From assembly GCA_032717465.1 (NCBI GenBank), contig JAVRFU010000129.1, positions 137,501 to 201,500 of the forward strand: a stretch of 64,000 nt of DNA. The letters run 5' to 3'. The stretch's first letter is position 1; each line of letters opens with the position of its first letter. The notes under the pieces are model-generated. The model was not told the DNA's origin and ran no database searches. It was given only the letters and a program-made list of their open reading frames with translations. Origin of the DNA: Coenobita brevimanus. Its lineage: Eukaryota > Arthropoda > Malacostraca > Decapoda > Coenobitidae. Positions 54,648-64,000 of this stretch are shown here, one piece after another. Both the position numbers and the translations under genes were made by a program.

Positions 54648-55768
54648 GTGCTTGTATCAGTGCCTGTGTGAATCAGTGCCTGTGTGAATCAGTGCCTGTG
54701 TGTATCAGTGCCAGTGTGTATCAGTCCCAGTGTGTATCAGTGCCAGTGTGTATCAGTGCCAGTGTGTATCAGTGGCTGTGTGTATCAGTGCCTGTGTGAA
54801 TCAGTGCCAGTGTGTATCAGTGGCTGTGTGTATCAGTGCCTGTGTGTATCAGTGCCTGTGTGAATCAGTGCCAGTGTGTATCAGTGCCTGTGTGTATCAG
54901 TGCCTGTGTGAATCAGTGCCTGTGTGTATCAGTGCCAGTGTGTATCAGTGCCAGTGTGTATCAGTGGCTGTGTGTATCAGTGCCTGTGTGTATCAGTGCC
55001 TGTGTGTATCAGTGCCTGTGTGTATCAGTGTCTGTGTGTATCAGTGCCTGTGTGTATTTGTGCATGCGTGTATTTGCGCATGCGTGTATCAGTGCATGTG
55101 TGTATCAGTGTCTGTGTGTATCAGTGCCTGTGTGTATCAGTGTCTGTGTGTATCAGTGCCTGTGTGTATTTGTGCATGCGTGTATCAGTGCCTGTGTGTA
55201 TCAGTGCCTGCGTGTATCAGTGCCTGTGTGTATCAGTGCCTGTGTGTATCAGTGCCAGTGTGTATCAGTGCCTGTGTGTATCAGTGCCTGTGTGTATCAG
55301 TGCCTGTGTGTATCAGTGCCTGTGTGTATCAGTGCCTGTGTGTATCAGTGCCTGCGTCTATCAGTGCCTCTGTGTATCAGTGCCTGTGTGTATTTGTGCC
55401 TGTGTGTATCAGTGCCTGTGTGTATCAGTGCCTGTGTGTATTTGTGCCTGTGTGTATCAGTTCCTGTGTGTATCAGTGCCTATGTGTATTTGTGCATGCG
55501 TGTATCAGTGCCTGTGTGTATCAGTGCCTGTGTGTATCAGTGCCTGCGTCTATCAGTACCTGTGTGTATCAGTGCCTGTGTGTATTTGTGCCTGCGTGTA
55601 TCAGTGCATGTGTGTATCAGTGCCTGTGTGTATCATTCCCTGTGTGTATCAGTGCCTGTGTGTATAGTGCCTATTTGTATCAGTGGCTGTGTGTATCAGT
55701 GGCTGTGTGTATCAGTGCCTGTGTGTATTTGTGCCTGCGTGTATCAGTGGCTGTGTGTATCAGTGCCC
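54648..55768. repeat. 16-bp minisatellite, about 70 copies
   Basis: Unit TGTGTGTATCAGTGCC with TCAG/TTTG and CCTG/CCAG/GCTG variants. No stop arises in any plus-strand frame over long stretches, producing overlapping Cys-rich open frames of 380, 353 and 247 codons with a 16-residue period. These are not genes. Confidence 0.95.
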
Positions 55769-58700
55769 CCCCTTGTGGCGGGGGGACACAATCTGGCCGC
55801 ACGATGGGGTGGTACTACTACTCTGCGCCCAGGTTGTGTTAGGAAGAATACTGCCATCGTATTCTCTGCGTGACGTAAAAGGCGACTAAAAGGGGCAGGG
55901 TGAGGGGACTAGGGACCCCCTCCTCTGTTTTTTAGTTCCTAAAAAGAGACAGGCCAGAGAAAGGGATGGGGGATGGAGTTATCCCCGTACCCTGAAGATT
56001 GGGTCTATGAATGTGCTTGGATGTAGTACGATTGAGGCTAAAAGGGAGGAGATTGGGAGAATGTCTGTGAGAAGAAAGTTGGATGTGTTAGCTTTGAGTG
56101 AAACGAAGATGAAAGGGAAGGGTGAGTCTATGTTTGGAAGTGTGAATGGAAGATTGTCAGGTGTTGATAGAGGAAGGGCAAGAGAAGGTGTGACCTTGTT
56201 AGTGAGTCCGGAAGTACAGCAGTGTGTGATTGAATGGAAGGAGGTGTCATCGAGACTGATGTGGGTGAAAGCGAAATTTGAACGTGAGTTGTGGGTGTTT
56301 GTGAGTGCATATGGGCCTGGTAGTGAAAGGGATGAACAAGAGAGGGAGTCTTTCTGGAATGATGTTGATCAGTGTCTGCAGAGTTTTGGAGCAAATGTGA
56401 ATGTGATAATGATGGGTGATCTGAATGCTAGAGTGGGAAATGTAGCAGTTGAAGGTGTAGTTGGTATGCATGGTGTGCCTGGAAGAAATGAAAATGGGGA
56501 ACGAATGATAGCGATGTGTGTTGAGCGAGAGATGGTGATTGGGAATATGCTATTTGAGAAGAAAGATATTTATAAGTATACATGGGTGAGACAGGAGGGT
56601 GGAAGGGTTGTTGATAGAGCACTGATGGACTATGTGGTTGTGTCTAGGAATGTAATAGGAAGATTGTTGGATGTGAGAGTTCTGAGAGGAGAGGGTGGAG
56701 GTATGTCTGACCACTACCTGGTGGAGGGAAAGTTAAGAGTAGGTAAGAGATGGGTGAGAGCTAGGAGGGTTAGGTGTGGCAGGGAGGTTTTGAAAGTGAG
56801 TGAGCTGGATAAAAGAGAGAAAAAGATAGAGTATCAGGAGAAATTGAAAGAAGAGTGGAACGCAGTGAAAGATCGGGAAAATGGCAGCGTGGAGGAGGAA
56901 TGGCAGTTGTTTAAGAGTGCTGTGGTGGGGCATGCAGAAGAGGCGTGTGGTGTGAGACGTGTGGGTGGTGGTGTAAGAAAAGGAAGTGAATGGTGGTGCG
57001 AGGAAGTAATTATGGATGTGGCTGAGAAGAGACATGCATATGAAGTGTGGCTGCAGAGGAAGGATGAGATGTCATATGAAAGGTATAAGGAAAAGAGGAA
57101 TAGAGCGAGAAGGGCTGTGCGTGATGCTAAAGTGGCAGCAGATGAGAGGTGGGGTAGGCGGCTGACAGAGAATTTTCAACAGAATAAGAAAATGTTTTGG
57201 AAGGTGAAAAGGGTGCGAAAGGGAGAGTCTGGGAAGGAAGAACGAGTAAAAGCAGAGGATGGAAGGATGTTAATTGAGATGGATGCAGTAAGGAAGGGAT
57301 GGGCAGAGTATTTTGAAAGACTGTTAAATGTAGAGGAGGAAAGGGTGGCTGAGACTGTGGCAGATGGAAGGGTGCAAGGAATAAATGTGTTGGAAGAGTT
57401 GAATGACTCTTTGATCACGAAGGAGGAAGTGGAGAAGGCAGTAAAGGAGATGAAAATAGGGAAAGCTGCAGGTATGGATGGGTGTGCTGTGGAATGCCTG
57501 AAGGCTGGTGGAGTGACTATTGTTGACTGGTTAGTAAGATTGTTGAATGTGTGCTCTGAGAAAGGTATGGTGCCAATTGACTGGGCAAGTGCTTGTGTGG
57601 TCCCGTTGTATAAAGGCAAGGGTGATAAGTATGAATGTACTAGCTTTAGGGGTATAAGTCTGTTGAGTGTTGTAGGTAAGGTGTATGGTAGAGTGTTAAT
57701 TATGAGAGTTAGAGAGGGTACAGAGGGAGTGATTGGTGATGAGCAGTGTGGCTTTAGGAGAGGGAGGGGATGCGTTGATCAGGTGTTTGCTGTGAGACAA
57801 GTGTGTGAAAAGTATTTAGCGAAAGGCAAGGATGTGTTTTGGGCATTTACGTATTTAGAGAAAGCGTATGATAGAATTTATAGGGAGGCTTTGTGGACTG
57901 TTTTAAGATTGTATGGACTTGATGGTAGGTTACTAAAAGGGGTGAAAAGTTTTTATGTAAATAGTAGAGCGTGTGTAAGAGTGGGAAATGCTGTGAGTGA
58001 TTGGTTTCCCGTGAGAGTGGGGCTGCGACAGGGATGTGATGTCGCCTTGGTTGTTTAATATTTACATGGATGGTGTTGTAAGGGAGGTGAATGCAAGAGT
58101 TTTAGGTGGAGGTCTGAGTCTGGTGAATGTTGATGGTGGAGAGTGGAATCTGAAGCAGCTGCTGTTTGCAGATGATACTGCACTGGTGACTGATTCAGAG
58201 GAGAGATTGAGACAGTTAGTAGAGGAGTTTGGAAGGGTATGTGAAAGGAGGAAATTGAAAGTGAATGAGAATAAGAGTAAAGTGATGAAGTGTACGAGGT
58301 TGATAGATGGTAGGGGGATGAATATAGTTTTGAATGGTGAGTTGCTTGAGGAGGTAGATTGTTTTAAATATCTAGGGTCACATGTTGCTGTGGATGGAAG
58401 AATAGATGCAGAAGTGAAGTTTAGAATAAATGAAGTAGGAAAGGTGCTGGGAGGAATGAAAAAAGTGTTTAAATGTCGTTCGCTTGGAATGGATGTAAAG
58501 AGAAGGTTGTATGAGGGTGTTGTGGTACCGACTGCATTATATGGGGCTGAAACATGGAATATGGGTGTAGCAGAGAGGAAAAGTTTGAATGTAATGGAGA
58601 TGAGGTGTCTGAGGAGTATGTGTGGAGTGACGCGTATGGATCGAGTGCGAAATGATGAAGTGCGAAGGAGAACTGGAGTTGTTCGGGAGATGGCTGGTAG

Positions 58701-59258
58701 AGTTGAGCAGAGGGTGTTGCGATGGTTTGGGCATATGGAGAGAATGGATAATGAGCGATTGGTGAAAAAGATAACTAGATCTGATGTGAGAGGTGTAAGG
58801 CTGAGAGGAAGACCACGAATAGGATGGATGGACAGTGTGAAGAGAGCACTGGATGCGAGAGGAATGTTTGTTGAGCAAGGAAGAGTGGCTGTGCGTGACA
58901 GAAATAAATGGAGAGAAATTGTGAATGAATAAGTGATGACGCAGCCCTGAGGGGATATTTTCCCGCATTTGGTCTGATCAGCTAGTCAGGTCAGGTGCGG
59001 GTAAGGGGATGGGTCTGTTATGATGTGGCAGGGGTAAACCAGTTCTGCTGTCGGGCTCTGCTGCGGATGTCACTGATTCCATTGCGCAGTTGACCCTTGT
59101 GCAGTGTGGTGCGGTGAGGATCTGTCCGTTCTTCCTTTGGGGCTAAGATGCGAATGACTGTGTTTGAATGGATGAGTAAATGGGGAGTGTGTCGTGCTGT
59201 CTCGGCTACCTCCCTTTCCTTGGGGGAAGCAGCCTAGGTATATAGATAGATAGATAGA
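55769..59258 (+). mobile_element. RTE-F retrotransposon, nearly full length
   Basis: 3.49 kb: a GC-rich leader from CCCCCCTTGTGGCGGGG (55769), a split polymerase gene (56007-58932), a 3' UTR and a terminal (ATAG)n at 59240-59258. It begins exactly where the 16-bp minisatellite ends. The sense strand is G-rich and C-poor, as in RTE-B and RTE-E. No target duplication was identified. Confidence 0.88.
56007..58932 (+). pseudogene. RTE-F endonuclease-reverse transcriptase, one frameshift, motif A Asp lost
   Basis: The first frame (56007-58058) carries the AP endonuclease (LALSETKMKG, MMGDLNARVG, MSDHYLVEGK), a connector, and RT fingers (QCGFRRGRGCVDQVFAV). Motif A reads FWAFTYLEKAYDR: the catalytic Asp is Tyr (codon 57852-57854, TAT). 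At about 58036, loss of one GT from a TGTGTG run shifts the frame; the second frame (58036-58932) continues MSPWLFNIYMDG, LLFADDTALV, YLGSHVAVDG, YGAETWNMG and LRWFGHMERMDNE to a stop after KWREIVNE. Endonuclease residues appear kept. The start may lie upstream, since the frame is open before 56007 (TLKIGSM). Length fits an RTE protein of about 975 residues. Confidence 0.9.
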
Positions 59259-59299
59259 ATAAAGGGTATATACAAGATAGCACTACAACAAAACGGAGG

Positions 59300-59776
59300 T
59301 CTATCTATCTATCTATCTATTGCCAGACGCCTCAATCCCGTTTGGGGTGGCCACAAACAAATCGCCTCCAAGTCACCCTGTCCCCTGCCATTTCACTCCC
59401 CTGCTCCCAGCTCACACCCCCTTCTCTCATATATCTCTCCACCCCATCCCTCCATCTCATCCTCGGCCTCCCCTCCCTCTTTCCCCCTCCACCTCACTCA
59501 CATACACTCTCTTCGTCAGTCTTTCACCCTCCATCCTCTCCACATGGCCAAACCACCTCAGTGTGTTCCTCATAACGCTTCCTATCACATCCACATCAAC
59601 ACCACAACGCTCCTTTATATCCTCATTCGTCAGCCTGTCTCTCCATGTGACTCCACAGGCTCCTTTTAAATAACTCATTTCCACTGCTCTCACTCTTGAC
59701 TTGTGTCCTTCCAACAACGTCCAAGCTTCACTTCCGTACGTTAGAGTTGGTATCACAATACTGTCACGCAGTAACT
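59300..59776 (-). mobile_element. RTE-B retrotransposon, 477-bp copy
   Basis: (CTAT)n at 59300-59320, then the complement of the family 3' end, to ATACTGTCACGCAGTAAC at the 5' truncation. It encodes IPTLTYGSEAWTLLEGHKS onward with one base lost near 59470. It lies 40 bp beyond the RTE-F tail. Confidence 0.92.
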
Positions 59777-59869
59777 TTTATATTAATACCAGTAATAATG
59801 GTCATAATAAGAATAACTACAACAACAACAATAATAACAATAACAATGAAAGTCAACTAATTTGAAGAT

Positions 59870-62185
59870 TTAGTACTTTGATAGCAAGTAAGATTTATAA
59901 GAAGATTTGAAAGATACAGCCTCACTTAGTTCCTCAATGGCCATTAGGATACCATTCCAAACTTTGGGTCCGTGATAAGTGATATGTGACTGGGACTGGG
60001 TTGAAGCCATGACTGGTATTTTTAGATTACAGTTATTTCGGAGATTATACCGATCATTCATATTCAAATCGAAGTAACTGTTAAATGATAGGTTGTGCAA
60101 AGACTTGTAAACAAATAGAGCAGTGCAGTAGGACTTTATATCAAGCAATTTTAGGATACCCAATTACTTGAAAGATGGATTAGTGTGGTCATAATTGCGT
60201 AAGTTTTCCATTATACGGACCGATTTCTTTTGGGCTATAAATAAGCGGTTTAATTGAGTTACTTGAGAGGAGCATGTAGAGTAACATGGAGGGACAGGTT
60301 GACGAATGAAGAAGTGAAGGAACGTTGTGGGGTGGATGTGGATGTGGTTGAGAAGATTAGGAGAAATACACTGAGGTGGTTTGGACATATGGAGAGAATG
60401 GAGAATGAAAGACTGACTAAGAGGGTGTATGTAGGTGAGGTGGAGGGAGGGAGAGGGAGGGGTAGACCGAGGATGAGGTGGAGGGATGGAGTTGAGAGGT
60501 ATATGAGGGAGGGGGGTGAGTTGGGGGGAGGGTAATCAAATGGTGGGTGACAGAGTGACTTGGAGGTGTTTTGTCTGCGGCCACCCTTGGCGGGATTAGG
60601 GCGTCGGGCTATAGATAGATAGATAGACAGATAGAATTGTGTCATATGAGCACCACTCCATACATTGTTACAATAAAACAATAAAGGAAAAATCAGCAAG
60701 TAATAAATGAGCTTAAAAGACTGTGTTGTTAGTTGATCACAAATTTGGTACATGATACCACACTGTTTGCTAATCTTTGTATGGAGATACTGGATATGTA
60801 AATGCCATGACAAACGTTCATCAATTATAACACCAAGGAATTTTATACTGTCCACTCTTTCAATTGACTGGGCACCTATGTAGATGTTGGGTTGATTTGC
60901 AATGCTTTGTGTCCTTCTAAATATAATGTAATGAGATTTGCCTACGTTTAGTGTGAGTTTGTTGCTTGTTATCTATTTTTTAATATCTGTTAGGCTGCTA
61001 TTTACAACATTTGTTAGTTCATTGAGATTTTGGTGGCTGGCATAAAAGGGACTATCATCAGCAAATAGTACTGGCTTCATATGTGAGGTAGCGTACACGA
61101 TGTCATTTATGTACAAAATAAACAAGAGTGGTCCTAACACCGACCCCTGGGGAACTCCAGATTCTACTGGCATACAGATAGACTGGCACTGTTTGTATTG
61201 CACAAACTGTTTGCGATTGGCTAAGTAGGAAGCAAACCATTGATTTGAAGTGCCTCGTATACCATAGTGGTCCAGCTTCTTTAGTAATACAGAGTGATTT
61301 ACAGTATCAAATGCCTTAGCCAGATCTAGAAATACACCCATAGTAAATTTATTTTCATCAAATGAAGTCAGCATGTCCTTGGTGAATGACAGCAAAGCAC
61401 TCTCGATAGACAATTTTTCCCTAAATCCAAATTGTGAATAAGTGATAATATTGTTGTTGGTGTAAAACTGAATTAACCTACCATAAACCAATTTCTCTAT
61501 TATCTTACTGATTGCTGGCAGGACTGAGATAGGGCGATTATTGCTTAACAGCTTACGATCACCAGATTTAAAAACTGGAATGGCTTTGGCCAATTTCAAC
61601 ATGTCAGGAAACTTTCCAGTTTCAAAAGATAAATTAAAGAGGAAGACAAGTACAGGAACTAGATTGGCCATTATTTCCTTAATGATGGACATGGGGATAT
61701 CGTCATATCCAGGACCAACATTCCATAGATTTTTTATAGTCTAACTTCATGTTCAGTAGTAGGTGACAAAACGAATACACTGTCTTGCCTATTGTGTAAA
61801 TATGAATAGAAATTAACCTCAGACTCTCCAACAGACTCAGCAAGTTTCTTAACAACACTGACAAAGTAATTATTAAAATGGTCAGCTACTTCCTTAGGTT
61901 CATATACCTCATTATTGTTTACTAAATAAAAGCAATTGTTTCTTTGTCGTGAAGAAGGCTTATTAAGGATGGAGTTTATTATACACCAGGTTTTTTTACT
62001 GTTACCTATATTTTCACTTATTTTATTCTTATAGTAATCTGACTTTGCCTCTCTGATTTTAGCCGTGATTTCATTGCGCAGTCTGCGATACTCTGCACCG
62101 TACGTAATGGGTTTCTTGGCACACTTTCTTTGAAGCTTGTTTCTTTCTCGGATCCCTTGCCTTATGATGGATATTAAATTTCATT
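59870..62185 (-). pseudogene. CR1-like reverse transcriptase, interrupted by RTE-B
   Basis: 5'-truncated element. N-terminal part near 62130-61745 (NSILNKPSSRQRNNCFYL, EVADHFNNYFVSVVKKLAES) ends in a stop; the next frame (61692-60973) has FGFREKLSIESALL, intact motif A VFLDLAKAFDTVNH, PQGSVLGPLLFILYINDI and FADDS. It continues after a shift at 60855 (IKFLGVIIDERLSWHLHIQ), then past the RTE-B insertion to LNRLFIAQKKSVRIM and HGPKVWNGI, ending near 59870. Catalytic residues are kept, unlike the other RTs in the window, but three frame breaks remain. Confidence 0.87.
60257..60634 (+). mobile_element. RTE-B retrotransposon inserted in the CR1-like gene
   Basis: 378-bp 5'-truncated copy (YLRGACRVTWRDRLTNEEV, LRWFGHMERMENERL) ending in GATAGACAGATAG. 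The 5-bp AATTG flanks both ends (60252-60256, 60635-60639). Excision restores one continuous CR1 frame across the site. Confidence 0.92.
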
Positions 62186-62644
62186 CCTCCAAGTCAAAAA
62201 GTCTTCCCTAGCCTGAATAAAACAACCTTAAGACAGCAGGAAGAGAATAAAAAAGAAATCACCACACAGGAGAGGTTAAGTAAATTTTCATATACAGGAT
62301 ATTCTGTGGCATTTTTCAGAACTCAGGAGGTCTGAGTAAAAAAATGCTGTATCAAGATGGGTCCCATTCTCAGCCATTACAGAGCCACAGTTACAATGGC
62401 CTTATGGGCTAATTATGAGGAAGACCACTTTCAACCATCAGGTCATCAGTAACTGTAGCTCTGTAATGGCTCAGAACTGGGCCAGGTGACAGCATTTTTT
62501 ACTAAATTTTACCCTTAGAATAATCTCCATAAGTTTTTGAAAACTCTTGCAGGACACCCTGTATATCTCAACAAAATGCCTGATATACCAGATATTATAT
62601 TAAATACTAAGAGATGCTTTACAAATAAACGGACTACAATTTGT
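62186..62644. other. dispersed-repeat traces, no gene
   Basis: AAGTCAAAAAGTCTTCCCTAG and CCTGAATAAAAC resemble 17257-17311. AGCTACAGTTACTGATGACC-like words occur in both orientations (62385-62470), suggesting a small inverted repeat. Confidence 0.4.
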
Positions 62645-62845
62645 TCATCTTAACTTGGAAGAGACTTTCATAATTTTTCAGCTTATTTCCTGTCTGTAGT
62701 TCAATGACAACAATTATAAAGCTCTACATCCCTTCCACAGCAAATTTTCAGGACTACCACCATATTCCTTTGTTAAACTACTGCTATCACTCAACACTCG
62801 AGGCAGAGAGATGGCAATTTTAGGCCAAGTTATACTGAACAGAAT
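62645..62845. mobile_element. TTAACTTGGCCCAG MITE, both ends visible
   Basis: Begins TCTTAACTTGGAAGAGAC and ends TTTTAGGCCAAGTTATAC, whose reverse complement starts GTATAACTTGGCC. Middle landmarks (GTTCAATGACA, CTACATCCCTTCCACAGC) match. Confidence 0.65.
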
Positions 62846-63033
62846 ATAGCATGATATTCCACTGTAAATCTTGTTACACCACATCAGTCAGTATGGGGAG
62901 ATGACAATTTTATGTCAGGGTAAAGCAGAATGGTATAGATGCCAGACAGGCACCATATTCACTATACAGTGAATGTTGTGTGTGTGACCCACTTTCATTA
63001 CATGAAAAAACAAGCTGGCTATAGTGTACTCAC

Positions 63034-63174
63034 CATACAGTGTGCCAAGTGTGTGGTCCTGCAGAGGAACTGTGGCGCCCCAGGTCCAACTTGTTGTGTT
63101 CCCAGATGAAGACGCATGGAACCCACACACTTGCTGAGCCTCAAAGTCACCAAACAGTGACCCTCCCACCACAC
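63034..63174 (-). CDS. internal exon encoding half of a MAM domain
   Basis: 141-bp, phase 1-1 exon with acceptor TTTTTCTGTCAG and donor TATG|GTGAG. It reads VVGGSLFGDFEAQQVCGF, then SWTWGATVPLQDHTLGTLYG. The pattern (C)DFE...CGF...W.W....P..DHTxGT..G is the first half of the MAM domain, a disulphide-stabilised extracellular module of receptors and adhesion proteins. The first Cys (CDFE) is Gly here, so one disulphide would be lost. Phase 1-1 borders fit shuffled extracellular modules. The neighbouring exons of this gene were not identified in the window. Confidence 0.55.
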
Positions 63175-63189
63175 CTGACAGAAAAATCA

Positions 63190-63255
63190 TAATACTATAA
63201 TATCATCATAATCATCATCATCATCATTACTGTTGTTATTATTATTATTATTAAT
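63190..63255. repeat. (CAT)n/(ATT)n microsatellite
   Basis: ATCATC and TTATTA runs just upstream of the MAM exon on its strand. Confidence 0.95.
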
Positions 63256-63264
63256 ATCATCATG

Positions 63265-64000
63265 GCAAGAGTAACAGCAAAGGTAAGAGTAACAACAAAG
63301 AAGAAAGGTACAGCATGGAGGGATGATGAGGTTAAGAGAGCAGTGGAGGAAAAGAGGAATAGTGGCTGAAGTGGTTACAGGTCAAGGGTTAAGTTGAAAT
63401 AAGAACTGAATATACTGAGAGCAAGAAGCACGTAAAGAGACTAGTAAAGAGGAAAAAGGAGGAGGTAAATGATGATCTATGAAGAAAAATGAATGCCAAC
63501 TACTCTGAAAATAGGAAGTTTTTCTGGAAAAAGGTGTGGAAATGTAGAAGTGACAGTGGAAAGAAACGTGAAAGTGTGAAGGATGTAAGTGGTAGATTAT
63601 TAACCCATGGGGATGAAATACAGACCAGATGGAAAGAAGATTTTGAGAGCCTGATGAATGGGAATAGAGAGAGCAGAGCGGCTGTAAACATGACTGTTTT
63701 TGGGGGTGTGCAGAGAAGGAATGCAGTGCCAGGAAACGTGACACTCACACAGGTGAAGAGTGCTGTGAAGTGGAAGAAAAATGGGAAAGCAGCTGGGGTT
63801 GATAATGTGTATACTGAGATGATTAAGTGTAGTGGAGAGAATGGAATGAAGTGCTTGTTGGAGGGCATCAATGAGTAAAACTGTGCCAGCAGAGGGGAAA
63901 AAGGCTGTGCTTGTACCCCCTGTACAAAAATAAAGATGAGCCAAGTGAGTGCAAGAATTATCATGGCAAAATTTATTGAGTGTGGTAGGGAAGATATATG
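63265..64000 (+). pseudogene. RTE-like polymerase fragment, continues past window end
   Basis: Reads AWRDDEVKRAVEEKRNS, broken by stops, then an open frame at 63489-63878 (NRKFFWKKVWKCRSDSGKK ... GKAAGVDNVYTEMIKC), and after a shift VPLYKNKDEPSECKNYHG and VVGKIY. This is the connector and first RT motifs of an RTE-like element distinct from RTE-B, -E and -F. The rest lies beyond 64000. Confidence 0.8.

Noticed and set aside
54700..55889. Cys-rich secreted protein or toxin-like gene (380- and 353-codon frames)
   Set aside because: All three plus frames are open because a 16-bp unit is repeated; no signal peptide, splice sites or codon structure independent of the repeat.

Overview
This window looks like intron-rich or intergenic nuclear DNA from an arthropod, most likely a decapod crustacean. 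That is an inference from four signs: very dense long (GT)n/(CA)n, (AAT)n and (GATA)n microsatellites, degenerate pentamers of the arthropod telomere type (CCTAA), many RTE, CR1-like, Gypsy and hAT elements, and a few host exons with canonical GT-AG borders separated by kilobases of repeats. I saw no rRNA, tRNA, CRISPR or prokaryotic gene structure.

Host genes, all on the minus strand. (1) A 2.7 kb exon at 3349-6049 encodes a hydrophilic Lys/Ser-rich protein of unknown function in three consecutive frames. (2) Three exon-like blocks at 17505-17321, 15926-15820 and 12715-12562 match, in the right order, parts of mitochondrial-type arginyl-tRNA synthetase (RARS2). The catalytic middle was not found, and one-base shortfalls shift the frame. 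(3) Exon-like blocks at 29712-29817, 32365-32455, 42437-42586 and 44106-44257 (a duplicated pair), plus a MAM-domain exon at 63034-63174, have good splice borders but no assignable gene.

Mobile elements dominate. One RTE-like family (RTE-B here) ending in (GATA)n occurs about fifteen times, and several copies have target-site duplications. A second RTE-like family (RTE-E) carries a PHD-type zinc finger inside its reverse transcriptase; its longest copy is 50820-53208. A third (RTE-F, 55769-59258) is nearly full length. CR1-like pieces lie at 22-26 kb, 27.5 kb, 33.2-33.9 kb and 59.9-62.2 kb. A Gypsy element of Gmr1-like domain order (gag, protease, integrase, then reverse transcriptase and RNase H) fills 33916-41836 on the minus strand and is split by a complete hAT element (37193-39560) with an 8-bp target duplication. 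A second, decayed hAT transposase (ZMYM1-like) lies at 18655-20975, and a DDE transposase fragment begins the window.

Tandem DNA: three 1.4 kb units of CR1 fragment, (GT)n and spacer at 22.0-26.6 kb; minisatellites with 57-, 78-, 18-, 20-, 35- and 16-bp units; and three dispersed copies of a degenerate CCTAA-pentamer block at 21.6, 26.9 and 53.2 kb that each sit beside (GT)n or a CR1 3' end. Together the region records repeated nesting: CR1 in (GT)n, RTE-B in CR1, hAT in Gypsy, Gypsy in CR1. Many reading frames break at short homopolymers, so residual assembly indels must be weighed against genuine decay.
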